Assembly: GCA_021151835.1 (NCBI GenBank)
Contig: JAGKWO010000051.1
Coordinates: forward strand, 1-46,606
Source of the DNA: Gammaproteobacteria bacterium
GTDB lineage: Bacteria; Pseudomonadota; Gammaproteobacteria; Pseudomonadales; Cellvibrionaceae
Direction of reading: 5' to 3'
Length of the DNA stretch: 46,606 nucleotides
Shown: piece by piece, positions 34,282 through 43,382 of the stretch
How the letters are laid out: every line of letters starts with the position of its first letter
Numbering within the stretch: position 1 is the first letter of the stretch
Position numbers and translations under genes: made by a program
The notes under the pieces: model-generated
Database searches by the model: none
What the model saw: only the letters and a program-made list of their open reading frames with translations
Told to the model about the DNA's origin: nothing

Positions 34282-35391
34282 ATGTCATCTGAAAAAACGG
34301 AAGCAGAAAAATTACTGGAGTTGCGCAATAAAATTGACGCAATTGATGACGAGATCGGCCGGTTGATCTCGGCGCGTGCATCTTGCGCCCAGGAAGTTGC
34401 TGAAGTTAAAAAGGCCAATCTTCCCGCCGATGCCAGTATTCTTTTTTATCGCCCGGAACGCGAAGCCCAGGTTTTGCGTAAAGCGATGGAAAATAATACT
34501 GGCCCATTGAGCAACGAAGAAGTTGCGCGCTTGTTTCGCGAAATTATGTCGGCGTGCCTGGCGTTGGAAAATCCGATCAAGGTGGCTTACCTTGGCCCCG
34601 AAGGGACATTCACCCAGCAAGCGTCGTTAAAACATTTCGGTCACTCCGCGGTGGTCATACCGTTTTCTGCCATTGATGAAGTATTCCGTGAAGTGGAAGC
34701 CGGCGGTGTCAACTACGGCGTTGTGCCGGTAGAGAATTCTACCGAGGGCGTGGTTAACCACACCCTTGATAATTTTATGGGCTCCAACCTTAAAATCTGT
34801 GGTGAAGTGGAATTGCGTATCCATCACAATTTGATGGTATCTGATGTGACCAATGTGAGTAGCATCAGCCGCATTTATTCACACTCGCAGTCGCTGGCTC
34901 AATGCCGTAAGTGGCTGGATGCACATTATCCAAAAGCTGAACGTATTGCGGTGAGCAGTAACGCGGAAGCGGCAAAGCGTTTGAAAGGCGAGTGGAATGC
35001 AGCTGCTATTGCGGGTTCCATGGCGGCGGAATTGTACGGCTTGAAGATGATTGCCGAAAAAATTGAAGACCAGCCTGATAATTCCACACGTTTTTTGATT
35101 ATCGGCCAGCAAGCGGTCCCGCAAAGCGGCGTAGATAAAACATCAATTGTTGTCGCTATGCGCAATGAGCCGGGTGCTCTGCATAATTTGCTCGAGCCAT
35201 TCCATCGCCATAACATTGATCTCACGCGTGTGGAAACACGCCCATCACGTACCGGTGCCTGGACGTATGTATTTTTCATCGATTTTGTTGGTCATGTGGA
35301 TGATCCATTGATTAATGCCGTGATGAAAGAAGTGGCGTCCCGCTGTGCCGATTTGAAATTACTCGGCTCTTATCCCAAAGCGGTGTTGTAA
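34282..35391 (+). CDS. pheA: Bifunctional chorismate mutase / prephenate dehydratase (P-protein)
   Basis: A 369-residue enzyme for the two steps from chorismate to phenylpyruvate. An AroQ chorismate mutase domain (about 8-95) is followed by prephenate dehydratase (about 105-280, with YLGPEGTFTQQA and ENSTEGVVNHTLD). The ACT regulatory domain (about 285-365) has GALHNLLEPFHRHNIDLTRVETRP, the Phe feedback site. ATG 34282 (GCGAGG upstream) is preferred over an earlier start lying inside gyrA. It is directly followed by tyrA at 5 nt; the aminotransferase gene hisC found between them in Pseudomonas is absent. Confidence 0.96.
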   Translation: MSSEKTEAEKLLELRNKIDAIDDEIGRLISARASCAQEVAEVKKANLPADASILFYRPEREAQVLRKAMENNTGPLSNEEVARLFREIMSACLALENPIKVAYLGPEGTFTQQASLKHFGHSAVVIPFSAIDEVFREVEAGGVNYGVVPVENSTEGVVNHTLDNFMGSNLKICGEVELRIHHNLMVSDVTNVSSISRIYSHSQSLAQCRKWLDAHYPKAERIAVSSNAEAAKRLKGEWNAAAIAGSMAAELYGLKMIAEKIEDQPDNSTRFLIIGQQAVPQSGVDKTSIVVAMRNEPGALHNLLEPFHRHNIDLTRVETRPSRTGAWTYVFFIDFVGHVDDPLINAVMKEVASRCADLKLLGSYPKAVL

Positions 35392-35396
35392 TTTGT

Positions 35397-36311
35397 ATGT
35401 CAGCGCCGTTACTCAATAAATTTGTCGTCGTAGGGATTGGCCTGATTGGCGGAAGCCTCGCAAAAGGTTTAAAGCAGCGTGGTGCCTGTGTAGAGGCTAT
35501 CGGGATCGCACGCAAAACGGAAACCTGTGCTGAAGCAGTAAATTACGGCATTGTTGATCGCGCTTATACCTCGCTACAAGAAATTGCGAATGAGTTAGGG
35601 GCTGGCGATGTTATTTTTATCGCGGTACCAACGCTTTCCGTAAATTCCGTCTTCGAAGAAATCAAAGAATTTATTTCGCCTGAGGTAACTATTACGGATG
35701 GCGCGAGTGTTAAAGGCAGTGTGCAATTGGCTGCTGAAGCGGTGTTTGGTGCAGTTCCTCCTCAATTGGTGTTGGGGCATCCGATTGCCGGCTCTGAAAA
35801 AAGTGGTGTTACTGCCGCTAATCCCAACCTGTACGAACATCATCGGGTTATTTTGACCCCGTTCGCGACCACGGATGGCACACACGTGGAATTGGTAACA
35901 CGTATGTGGCAAGCCGTAGGGGCTGAAGTGTTATCGATGTCAGTTGAAGAGCACGATGAAGTCCTGGGAGCCACCAGCCATTTGCCCCATGTTATTGCAT
36001 ATTCACTTGTCGATACGCTTGCCCGGGATATCAATAATCCCAATATTTTTCGCTATGCCGCCGGTGGTTTCCGCGATTTCACCCGCATTGCCTCCAGCGA
36101 CCCGGTAATGTGGCATGACATCATGCGCGCGAATAAATTGGCGATTTTAAAATCGATGGACTTATTTATCGATAATCTGTCCCGCCTGCGCAGCGGGATT
36201 GAACAAGGTGATAGCGATTACTTGCTGGATGTATTTAGCCGGGCCAAGGAAGCCCGTGATGAATTCACGTTGATGCTTGCCCGGCGGCAAGCGGCGCCCA
36301 AAGAGGATTGA
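35397..36311 (+). CDS. tyrA: Prephenate dehydrogenase TyrA, not fused to AroA
   Basis: A 304-residue NAD(P)-dependent dehydrogenase of the tyrosine branch. The Rossmann motif VVGIGLIGGSLAKGL is at 11-25. Prephenate-binding stretches include GHPIAGSEKSGV and TSHLPHVIAY, and FRDFTRIASSDP is at the C-terminal dimer domain. The protein stops at the normal end of the dehydrogenase. In Pseudomonas the same gene continues into EPSP synthase (aroA) as one long fusion; here no aroA sequence follows in any frame. It starts 5 nt after pheA, so the two are probably co-translated. Confidence 0.95.
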   Translation: MSAPLLNKFVVVGIGLIGGSLAKGLKQRGACVEAIGIARKTETCAEAVNYGIVDRAYTSLQEIANELGAGDVIFIAVPTLSVNSVFEEIKEFISPEVTITDGASVKGSVQLAAEAVFGAVPPQLVLGHPIAGSEKSGVTAANPNLYEHHRVILTPFATTDGTHVELVTRMWQAVGAEVLSMSVEEHDEVLGATSHLPHVIAYSLVDTLARDINNPNIFRYAAGGFRDFTRIASSDPVMWHDIMRANKLAILKSMDLFIDNLSRLRSGIEQGDSDYLLDVFSRAKEARDEFTLMLARRQAAPKED

Positions 36312-36457
36312 TCACTGATAGCTATCTACACAAACTTTCCGGAATAACCTTAGAAAGATTTAGTCATTAAACCCTACGTCGCAGATCTATATAATTGCTG
36401 CTGATTTTTAAACACTTTGTGTAAATCCGACGCCGTTTTCAAATTGGTATTTATTGA

Positions 36458-37366
36458 ATGTCAAACTACAACTTGACTCACCTCAAGCAGCTCGAAGCTG
36501 AAAGTATCCATATCATCCGCGAAGTCGCGGCTGAATTTGATAATCCTGTAATGCTTTATTCGATTGGTAAAGATTCAGCGGTGATGATGCACCTCACCAT
36601 GAAAGCTTTCTTCCCCGGTAAACCGCCGTTTCCGCTGTTGCATGTGGATACCACCTGGAAATTTCGGGAAATGATCCAATTTCGCGACCAGCGTGTAAAA
36701 GACCTCGGTTGGGACTTGATTGTGCACATCAACCAGGAAGGTGTTGATATGGGCGTTGGCCCATTCACCCATGGCAGTGCCAAGCATACCGACATTATGA
36801 AAACCCAGGCCCTGAAGCAAGCGTTAAACAAATACGGTTTCGATGCGGCCTTTGGTGGTGCGCGTCGCGACGAAGAGAAATCGCGTGCGAAAGAGCGTGT
36901 TTATTCGTTCCGCGACAAAAACCATCGCTGGGACCCAAAAAACCAGCGCCCTGAGTTATGGAATATCTATAACGGTAAAGTAGACAAGGGCGAAAGCATT
37001 CGCGTATTCCCTTTGTCCAACTGGACCGAGCTGGATATTTGGCAATACATTCATTTGGAAAATATTCCCATTGTTCCGCTGTATTTTGCCGCCAAACGCC
37101 CCGTTGTGGAGCGCGATGGGGTAATGATTATGGTTGATGACGACCGTATGCCCATTGGTCCTGACGACAAAGTCGAGGAAAAAATGGTGCGTTTCCGTAC
37201 GCTGGGTTGTTACCCGTTAACCGGTGCGGTTGAATCCGAAGCGACTACGCTGCCCGAAATTATTCAGGAAATGCTGCTGACGACTACGTCAGAGCGGCAG
37301 GGCAGGGTTATTGATCACGATAGTTCCGGATCTATGGAGAAGAAAAAACAGGAAGGTTATTTCTAG
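36458..37366 (+). CDS. cysD: Sulfate adenylyltransferase small subunit CysD
   Basis: A 302-residue PP-loop ATP-pyrophosphatase-type subunit that forms adenosine 5'-phosphosulfate from ATP and sulfate. The nucleotide motif SIGKDSAVMMH is at residues 35-45, and GARRDEEKSRAKER and FPLSNWTELDIWQYI are diagnostic. It pairs with CysN, 51 nt downstream. The 146-nt gap after tyrA marks a new transcription unit; no CysB site or promoter can be assigned by eye. Confidence 0.97.
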   Translation: MSNYNLTHLKQLEAESIHIIREVAAEFDNPVMLYSIGKDSAVMMHLTMKAFFPGKPPFPLLHVDTTWKFREMIQFRDQRVKDLGWDLIVHINQEGVDMGVGPFTHGSAKHTDIMKTQALKQALNKYGFDAAFGGARRDEEKSRAKERVYSFRDKNHRWDPKNQRPELWNIYNGKVDKGESIRVFPLSNWTELDIWQYIHLENIPIVPLYFAAKRPVVERDGVMIMVDDDRMPIGPDDKVEEKMVRFRTLGCYPLTGAVESEATTLPEIIQEMLLTTTSERQGRVIDHDSSGSMEKKKQEGYF

Positions 37367-37417
37367 TTTTTCTTTGCCCCTGTTTTTTACGTCTTGCGAA
37401 TGTAAATAGAGAATTTT

Positions 37418-38836
37418 ATGAGTCATCAGTCAGAATTAATTGCACAGGATATTAATGCTTATCTTGCGCAGCATGAGCAAAAAGAACTGCTGCGGTTTTT
37501 AACCTGCGGTAGCGTGGATGATGGTAAGAGCACCCTGATTGGCCGCTTGCTCCACGACTCCAAAATGATTTATGAAGATCAATTGGAAGCAATCAAATCC
37601 GACAGTGTAAAACATGGCACTACCGGTGAAAAAATAGATCTGGCATTGCTTGTGGATGGCCTGCAAGCAGAGCGTGAACAAGGCATTACGATTGACGTTG
37701 CCTACCGTTATTTTTCTACCGCAAAACGTAAATTTATTATTGCCGATACTCCCGGCCATGAGCAGTACACGCGCAACATGGCAACGGGTGCATCCACCTG
37801 TGACCTTGCGATTATTTTGATTGATGCGCGTTATGGCGTTGTTACCCAAACCCGTCGCCATAGTTACATTGCATCGTTATTAGGTATTAAACACATTGTT
37901 GTTGCCGTCAATAAAATGGACTTGTTGGATTTCGATCAAACTGCCTTTGAAAAAATCAAGCAGGATTATCTGGATTTTTCCAGCAAGCTGGCGATGAAAG
38001 ATGTGATGTTTGTACCTATCTCGGCATTGGATGGTGATAATGTCGTTAATCGCTCGGAGCGTTCGCCCTGGTATTCAGGCCAAACGCTGATGGAAATTTT
38101 TGAGAGCGTCCCCATCGCGGATGATAAAAACTTTACTGACTTCCGCTTTCCGGTTCAGTATGTAAATCGTCCCAACCTGGACTTCCGCGGCTTCTGCGGT
38201 AACGTTGCCTCGGGTGTTGTAAAAGTTGGCGATCAGGTTCGTGCATTGCCGTCAGGTAAAACAAGCTATGTTAAATCCATCGTGACGTATGATGGCAACC
38301 TTGATGAGGCGTTCACTGGCCAGGCTGTGACCTTGACATTAACTGATGAAGTTGATGTTAGCCGTGGCGATGTTCTGGTGTTAGCGAAAGACAATGTTCC
38401 CCAATCCAATCATTTGCATGCCCATTTAGTGTGGATGACTGAGAAGGCGTTGGTTCCCGGCACCGAATACTGGTTTAAATTTGCCAGCAAATTAGTGACG
38501 GGAGAAATCGAAGCGATTAGTTGCCGCATTGACGTAAACACGCAGGAACAAACGAGTGTCAGTCAATTACAGTTAAATGATATTGCGATTGTCGACTTGT
38601 TGTTAACCCAGCCAGTCGTTGCAGATGCATATAAACAAAACCGGGCGACGGGTGCTTTTATTGTGATTGATCGTTTAACGAATCTGACGGTAGGGGCAGG
38701 TATGGTTATTGATCAACTGGCATCCAAAGCAATTGCACAAACAAATTACAGTGAGTTTGAACTGGAGTTAAATGCCCTGATTCGCAAACATTTCCCACAC
38801 TGGGGTGCGGCTGATCTGGGGCGTTTGCTGAAATAG
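37418..38836 (+). CDS. cysN: Sulfate adenylyltransferase GTPase subunit CysN
   Basis: A 472-residue GTPase that drives APS synthesis with CysD. G1 GSVDDGKST (31-39), G3 DTPGHEQY (about 110-117) and G4 NKMD (about 165-168) are intact, followed by two EF-Tu-like beta-barrel domains. Length fits stand-alone CysN; many relatives carry a fused APS kinase (CysC) that makes about 630 residues, and no CysC is present here or downstream. A strong terminator ends the cysDN unit. Confidence 0.97.
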   Translation: MSHQSELIAQDINAYLAQHEQKELLRFLTCGSVDDGKSTLIGRLLHDSKMIYEDQLEAIKSDSVKHGTTGEKIDLALLVDGLQAEREQGITIDVAYRYFSTAKRKFIIADTPGHEQYTRNMATGASTCDLAIILIDARYGVVTQTRRHSYIASLLGIKHIVVAVNKMDLLDFDQTAFEKIKQDYLDFSSKLAMKDVMFVPISALDGDNVVNRSERSPWYSGQTLMEIFESVPIADDKNFTDFRFPVQYVNRPNLDFRGFCGNVASGVVKVGDQVRALPSGKTSYVKSIVTYDGNLDEAFTGQAVTLTLTDEVDVSRGDVLVLAKDNVPQSNHLHAHLVWMTEKALVPGTEYWFKFASKLVTGEIEAISCRIDVNTQEQTSVSQLQLNDIAIVDLLLTQPVVADAYKQNRATGAFIVIDRLTNLTVGAGMVIDQLASKAIAQTNYSEFELELNALIRKHFPHWGAADLGRLLK

Positions 38837-38859
38837 TCCCGTCTTCTTTTCTGCAATTT

Positions 38860-38888
38860 AAAAAACCCGACATGTTCGGGTTTTTTTT
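38860..38888 (+). terminator. Intrinsic terminator after cysN
   Basis: A-run, CCCGA, five-base loop CATGT, TCGGG and eight Ts form an 11-bp stem including the A/T pairs. It closes the cysDN unit 23 nt after the stop. Confidence 0.93.
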
Positions 38889-39053
38889 CACATTTTTTTC
38901 GTCAAAACTGTAGTCAATATCGTACAAGACAAGTAGCGAATGTCTGCTACTTGATCATTTTCTTTCTACATATCTTATCTCCGCGCTTTACGGAAAATCC
39001 CGGGCGCAAAATGGTTGTTTATTATTATGATTGTTAAATACATGGAGTTCTTT

Positions 39054-39392
39054 ATGAAAAATTTGTTATCTGTTATTTCTTTTGTGGCACTAATGGTCTG
39101 TGGTATTTCAACCGTGTGGGCGGCCGAGGCAGCGCCCGCAGAAAAAACCGCTAAAGTTGAAACCAAAACTGCGGCGAAAGCCGAAACTACCGCCCCTAAA
39201 AATGTAGTCAACATCAATACCGCGGATGTTCAGGAGTTAACCAAACTTAAGGGCATTGGCGAGAAGAAAGCGGAAGCTATTATTGCCTGGCGTAAAGAAA
39301 ACGGTAACTTTAAAAGTGTTGAAGACCTACTGGAGGTTAAAGGGATTGGCGAAGCTACGCTGGAAAGTAATCGTGAGAATATCAGTATCTGA
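39054..39392 (+). CDS. comEA: ComEA-like helix-hairpin-helix protein, secreted
   Basis: 112 residues. A signal peptide (MKNLLSVISFVALMVCGIST, then VWA) with likely cleavage before AEAAP is followed by an Ala/Lys/Glu/Thr linker. A ComEA-type double helix-hairpin-helix domain follows (VNINTADVQELTKLKGIGEKKAEAI is its start; VKGIGEATL near the end). ComEA binds DNA in the periplasm during natural uptake in competent bacteria; such short proteins are widespread and may have other roles. An earlier start is open, but ATG 39054 with GGAG upstream yields the clean signal peptide. It stands alone between two terminators. Confidence 0.85.
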   Translation: MKNLLSVISFVALMVCGISTVWAAEAAPAEKTAKVETKTAAKAETTAPKNVVNINTADVQELTKLKGIGEKKAEAIIAWRKENGNFKSVEDLLEVKGIGEATLESNRENISI

Positions 39393-39455
39393 GTATATGC
39401 CTGCACCTGACGGTGTTATTGAATGAATTTTATGGTGTTTTTTGCTTTAATAGAG

Positions 39456-39483
39456 GCCCGGATTTAACTGTCCGGGCTTTTTT
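39456..39483 (+). terminator. Intrinsic terminator between comEA and pyrF
   Basis: GCCCGGA, eight-base loop, TCCGGGC and six Ts. It ends the comEA transcript 64 nt after the stop and lies 20 nt before the pyrF ATG, so pyrF must be transcribed through it or from a promoter overlapping it. Confidence 0.9.
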
Positions 39484-39502
39484 CTTTTCAAGAGGTTAAG
39501 AA

Positions 39503-40204
39503 ATGTCCGAATTGGGCCCAAGAATTGTTGTTGCTCTGGATTTTGATAATGCAGATCAATGCCTGGCGATGGCAAAGCGACTGTCGCCAAAGGATTGCCG
39601 TTTGAAAGTTGGAAAAGAGCTATTCACCGCATGCGGCCCTAAAATTGTTGAGCAACTTATGAGCCTCGGTTTTTCGGTATTTTTAGATCTGAAATTCCAC
39701 GATATTCCAAATACGACAAGCAAAGCTGTAAAAGCTGCCGCAGATCTGGGCGTATGGATGGTAAATGTGCACGCATCAGGTGGTGAGCGAATGATGCAAG
39801 CTGCGCGGAATATACTCGAACAGGGCGCAGGTCCCAAGCCATTGTTGATAGCGGTCACAGTGTTGACCAGTATGGAGGCTGCCGACCTGCATGCGGTTGG
39901 CATTGATTGCAGTCCGGAAGAACAAGTATTGAAGTTGGCACGATTAACGCATAAGAGTGGCCTTGATGGAATAGTGTGTTCAGCGCAAGAAGCGAAATTG
40001 ATGCGCAACGAATTTGGTAACGATTTTTGTTTGGTAACTCCGGGGATAAGGTTAGAGTCGTCGCCAGCGGATGATCAGCGTCGCACGCTCACACCAGCCG
40101 CTGCCATTGCTGCGGGGAGTAGTTATCTGGTTATTGGTAGGCCAATTACCCAATCGGTAGATCCTATTGCAACCTGTCACTCCATTATTCAATCGCTCGC
40201 GTGA
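39503..40204 (+). CDS. pyrF: Orotidine 5'-phosphate decarboxylase
   Basis: A 233-residue TIM-barrel enzyme for the last step of UMP synthesis. The catalytic Asp-Lys-Asp array is in DLKFHDIPNT (62-71), with ALDFDNADQ at the N-terminus, VTVLTS in the middle and YLVIGRPITQSVDP at the phosphate site. AGAGGTTAAG precedes the ATG. In Pseudomonas pyrF is not in the rpsA region but in several relatives it lies near comEA. Its stop is 20 nt from the cmk ATG. Confidence 0.96.
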   Translation: MSELGPRIVVALDFDNADQCLAMAKRLSPKDCRLKVGKELFTACGPKIVEQLMSLGFSVFLDLKFHDIPNTTSKAVKAAADLGVWMVNVHASGGERMMQAARNILEQGAGPKPLLIAVTVLTSMEAADLHAVGIDCSPEEQVLKLARLTHKSGLDGIVCSAQEAKLMRNEFGNDFCLVTPGIRLESSPADDQRRTLTPAAAIAAGSSYLVIGRPITQSVDPIATCHSIIQSLA

Positions 40205-40224
40205 GTAGGGGCCGGAGTATGTTG

Positions 40225-40902
40225 ATGAGTAATAACCAAATCAGGGTCGTCACCATCGACGGTCCAAGTGGTTCAGGAAAGGGCACGCTGAGCCAAATGT
40301 TAGCGCGTCACCTGGGTTACCACCTGCTGGATAGTGGCGCGTTATATCGGTTAGTGGCGTTGGCATCCGTTAAACGGCATCTTGATCTTGCACAAGAGCA
40401 GTTGGTGGTGCCCATCGCGCAAAACCTGAACGTGGAATTTTCTGTCGAGGGAAATTCAATGCGAATTTTACTTGATGGCGAGGATGTGACTGATGCGATT
40501 CGACAGGAGGTGATTAGTATGGGGGCTTCCCAGGTTGCTGCACATCCTGGTGTTAGAGCTGCTTTGCTGGAGCGCCAGCGTGCTTTTGCAAAGTTGCCTG
40601 GATTAATCGCTGATGGCAGGGATATGGGCACTGTTGTCTTCCCTGACTCGACCACCAAAATATTTTTAACTGCCAGTGCAGAAGCACGGGCAGAGCGCCG
40701 CTTCAAGCAATTGAAAGCAAAAGGTGAGGTTGTGGCGATGGAAAACCTTGTCGCAGATATTCGCGAACGGGATGAGCGCGATTCAAAACGTGCGGTATCT
40801 CCATTGGTGCCTGCGGCGGATGCCACAATTATCGATAGCACTGATATGGGTATTGAAGAAGTTTTTGCTAGCATGCTGGCGCTAATCAAGCTGAATTCAT
40901 GA
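40225..40902 (+). CDS. cmk: Cytidylate kinase
   Basis: A 225-residue kinase that makes CDP and dCDP from the monophosphates. The P-loop DGPSGSGKGT lies at 12-21; LLDSGALYR and LIADGRDMGTVVFP (substrate-binding) and ERDERDSKRAVSPL (lid) follow. Earlier in-frame starts at 40201 and 40219 are possible, but GGAG at 40214 is best spaced for ATG 40225 and yields the usual N-terminus. In most gammaproteobacteria cmk directly precedes rpsA; here four nucleotide-sugar genes lie between. Confidence 0.96.
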   Translation: MSNNQIRVVTIDGPSGSGKGTLSQMLARHLGYHLLDSGALYRLVALASVKRHLDLAQEQLVVPIAQNLNVEFSVEGNSMRILLDGEDVTDAIRQEVISMGASQVAAHPGVRAALLERQRAFAKLPGLIADGRDMGTVVFPDSTTKIFLTASAEARAERRFKQLKAKGEVVAMENLVADIRERDERDSKRAVSPLVPAADATIIDSTDMGIEEVFASMLALIKLNS

Positions 40903-41052
40903 TCATTCCATACCCTGTCAACAAACGGTAAGAATGTCACTTTAGCTTGCTCAATAATTGCGTTGGTTCAAGTCACTTCTACCCGGTGGCGCTGGCGGAG
41001 TTAGGTGGCACCAGCGGCTTGGAATTAGTTATTTTTCAGATGGGATTCATAT

Positions 41053-42405
41053 ATGACCTTAACTTGTTTTAAAGCCTACGATATTCGCGGAAAATTGGGT
41101 GAAGAACTAAATGAAGATATTGTGTACCGGATTGGCCGTGCGTATGCACAATATATAAAACCCAAAAGTGTTGTTGTTGGCGGCGATGTCCGGCTTACGA
41201 GTAAAGCGCTGAAAACAGCGCTGAGCAATGGATTGCGCGATGAGGGGGTAAATGTAATTGATATAGGGATGTCGGGGACTGAGGAGATTTATTTTGCTAC
41301 CAGTCATCTCAAAACTGATGGTGGTATTGAAATTACCGCCAGCCATAATCCAATTGATTACAACGGAATGAAACTGGTGCGGGCGGGCTCAAGGCCAATC
41401 AGCGGCGACACCGGGCTGAATGAAATAAAGCGCCTGGCTGAAGAAAACCAGTTTAAAGTGACTGATTTTTCGGCGCGTGGAGAGCTCACGGAAGTGAGTA
41501 TCCTGGATGCTTATGTGCAACACCTGCTGTCGTATGTTGATGTTTCCGCGTTAAAGCCATTGAAGTTGGTTGTTAACGCAGGTAATGGTGCTGCGGGCCA
41601 TGTTATCGATGCAATAGAAAAATATTTGCCATTTACATTTATAAAAATAAATCATGAACCTGATGGTACTTTTCCTAATGGTATTCCCAATCCCTTGCTG
41701 TTTGAAAACCGCGCTTCTACTTCCGAAGCGGTAATTCAGCACAACGCGGATATGGGGATTGCGTGGGATGGCGATTTTGATCGCTGTTTCCTGTTTGATG
41801 AGCAGGGTGAATTTACCGAGGGATATTATATTGTGGGGTTGTTGGCAGAAGCCTTCCTGTTAAAAAACCCCGGCGCAAAAATTATCCATGATCCGCGTTT
41901 AACCTGGAATACGCTTGATATAGCGGCAGCTAATGGCGGCCAGGCTATTCAATCCAAAACCGGCCATGCGTTCATTAAAGAGCGGATGCGTTCTGAAGAT
42001 GCGGTATATGGCGGTGAGATGAGTGCGCATCACTATTTCCGCGATTTTTTCTACTGTGATAGCGGTATGATTCCATGGTTATTGGTGTGCGAGCTGTTGT
42101 GTCGCAAGCAACAAACATTATCCTCCATGTTGGCTGACAGGATAGCCAGGTTTCCATCTCCCGGTGAAATTAATAGTCACGTTGCCGATGCAAAGCTGGC
42201 TATTGAAAAAGTACTTGCTCATTATGAGCCAGGTGCAAAGTTTGTTGATAAGACAGACGGTATTAGTTTGGAATTTGATGATTGGCGATTCAATCTTCGT
42301 ATGTCCAACACAGAACCTGTTGTGCGCTTGAATGTTGAGAGCAGGGGCAGCAAGCAATTGGTTGAACAAAAAACAACAGAAGTCCTTCATTTACTTAATA
42401 GCTAA
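41053..42405 (+). CDS. cpsG: Phosphomannomutase (CpsG/ManB type)
   Basis: A 450-residue alpha-D-phosphohexomutase interconverting mannose 6- and 1-phosphate. Phosphoserine Ser97 is in TASHNP, the Mg site is DGDFDRC (about 239-245), the sugar-binding loop is GGEMSAHHYFRDF, and the phosphate site is MSNTEPVVRLNVESR. The N-terminus FKAYDIRGKLGEELNEDI is close to enterobacterial CpsG rather than to Pseudomonas AlgC. With manC, 977 nt downstream, it makes GDP-mannose. A 150-nt gap separates it from cmk; I saw no ops/JUMPstart element. Confidence 0.93.
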   Translation: MTLTCFKAYDIRGKLGEELNEDIVYRIGRAYAQYIKPKSVVVGGDVRLTSKALKTALSNGLRDEGVNVIDIGMSGTEEIYFATSHLKTDGGIEITASHNPIDYNGMKLVRAGSRPISGDTGLNEIKRLAEENQFKVTDFSARGELTEVSILDAYVQHLLSYVDVSALKPLKLVVNAGNGAAGHVIDAIEKYLPFTFIKINHEPDGTFPNGIPNPLLFENRASTSEAVIQHNADMGIAWDGDFDRCFLFDEQGEFTEGYYIVGLLAEAFLLKNPGAKIIHDPRLTWNTLDIAAANGGQAIQSKTGHAFIKERMRSEDAVYGGEMSAHHYFRDFFYCDSGMIPWLLVCELLCRKQQTLSSMLADRIARFPSPGEINSHVADAKLAIEKVLAHYEPGAKFVDKTDGISLEFDDWRFNLRMSNTEPVVRLNVESRGSKQLVEQKTTEVLHLLNS

Positions 42406-42433
42406 CTAACAAATACCTAATAGGACGAAGATT

Positions 42434-43327
42434 ATGCAAGTAAAAAAAGCGGTTATTCCGGTCGCAGGTTTGGGAACGCGTATGCTTCCTGCAACTAAAG
42501 CCATTCCAAAAGAAATGCTTCCGGTTGTTGATAAGCCGTTAATTCAGTACGTGATAGAAGAAGCTGCTGCTGCAGGTATCAAAGAAATTGTATTGGTAAC
42601 GCATGCCAGTAAAAATGCCATTGAAAACCATTTTGATACCAGTTTTGAATTGGAGGCACAACTTGAAGCGCGCTTGAAGCGTTCATTGCTTGCAGAAGTT
42701 CGTTCTATTACTCCACCAGGTTTGACAGTGATTTCTGTCCGCCAGGCAGAAGCAAAAGGTTTGGGGCATGCCATCCTGTGTGCGAAACCGGTGATGGGTG
42801 ATGAGCCGTTCGCTGTGCTGTTACCGGATGTGTTGGTGGACAATGCAGAATCCAATCTCAGGCAGGATAATCTTGCCGGTATGACGAGGCGCTTCCAGGA
42901 AACAGGCAATAGCCAGATTTTGGTAGAGCAAGTTCCTCATGATCAAGTTGATAAATACGGTGTTGTTGATTGTTCCGGTGTGGAAATCCCATGTGGAAAA
43001 ACAGCAGCTATTAAAGCGATGGTAGAAAAGCCCCCCATTGATGAAGCTCCGTCAAATATGGCGATTGTGGGGCGTTACGTTCTTTCAAAAACGGTGTGGG
43101 ATTTGCTTGCAAAAACACAACCGGGTGCGGGTGGAGAGATTCAGTTAACTGATGCGCTTGATGCGTTGTTGGGCCTTGAAACAGTTGAAGCCTATCAGTT
43201 AGTGGGCCGCAGTCATGATTGTGGCACCAAGCTTGGTTACTTGATGGCAAATGTTATTTATGGCGAGCGTCATAATGACGTTGGTAATAACTTTAAATCA
43301 TTTTTACAAAAACGTTATTCGTCTTAA
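42434..43327 (+). CDS. galU: UTP-glucose-1-phosphate uridylyltransferase
   Basis: A 297-residue nucleotidyltransferase making UDP-glucose. The signature AGLGTRMLPATKAIPKEMLP is at 11-30; ILVEQVPHDQVDKYGVVD and MVEKPPIDEAPSNMAIVGRYVL are the sugar-binding region. AGGACGAAG precedes the ATG. It supplies the substrate for Ugd, encoded two genes later, so galU and ugd form one arm (UDP-glucuronate) and cpsG and manC the other (GDP-mannose). Confidence 0.97.
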   Translation: MQVKKAVIPVAGLGTRMLPATKAIPKEMLPVVDKPLIQYVIEEAAAAGIKEIVLVTHASKNAIENHFDTSFELEAQLEARLKRSLLAEVRSITPPGLTVISVRQAEAKGLGHAILCAKPVMGDEPFAVLLPDVLVDNAESNLRQDNLAGMTRRFQETGNSQILVEQVPHDQVDKYGVVDCSGVEIPCGKTAAIKAMVEKPPIDEAPSNMAIVGRYVLSKTVWDLLAKTQPGAGGEIQLTDALDALLGLETVEAYQLVGRSHDCGTKLGYLMANVIYGERHNDVGNNFKSFLQKRYSS

Positions 43328-43382
43328 TTGATGCTGGCCAGGCTTTTGATGTGCTGGTGTACCTGTGGATAAGGAGTGCTAA

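Noticed and set aside
37418..38836. CysN as a truncated CysNC fusion
   Set aside because: Length and C-terminus match stand-alone CysN, and a terminator follows; there is no residual CysC sequence.
40903..41052. ops/JUMPstart-type antitermination element before cpsG
   Set aside because: No GGCGGTAG core is present; only a loose CGCTGG/CCAGCG inverted repeat with a 15-nt loop is seen.
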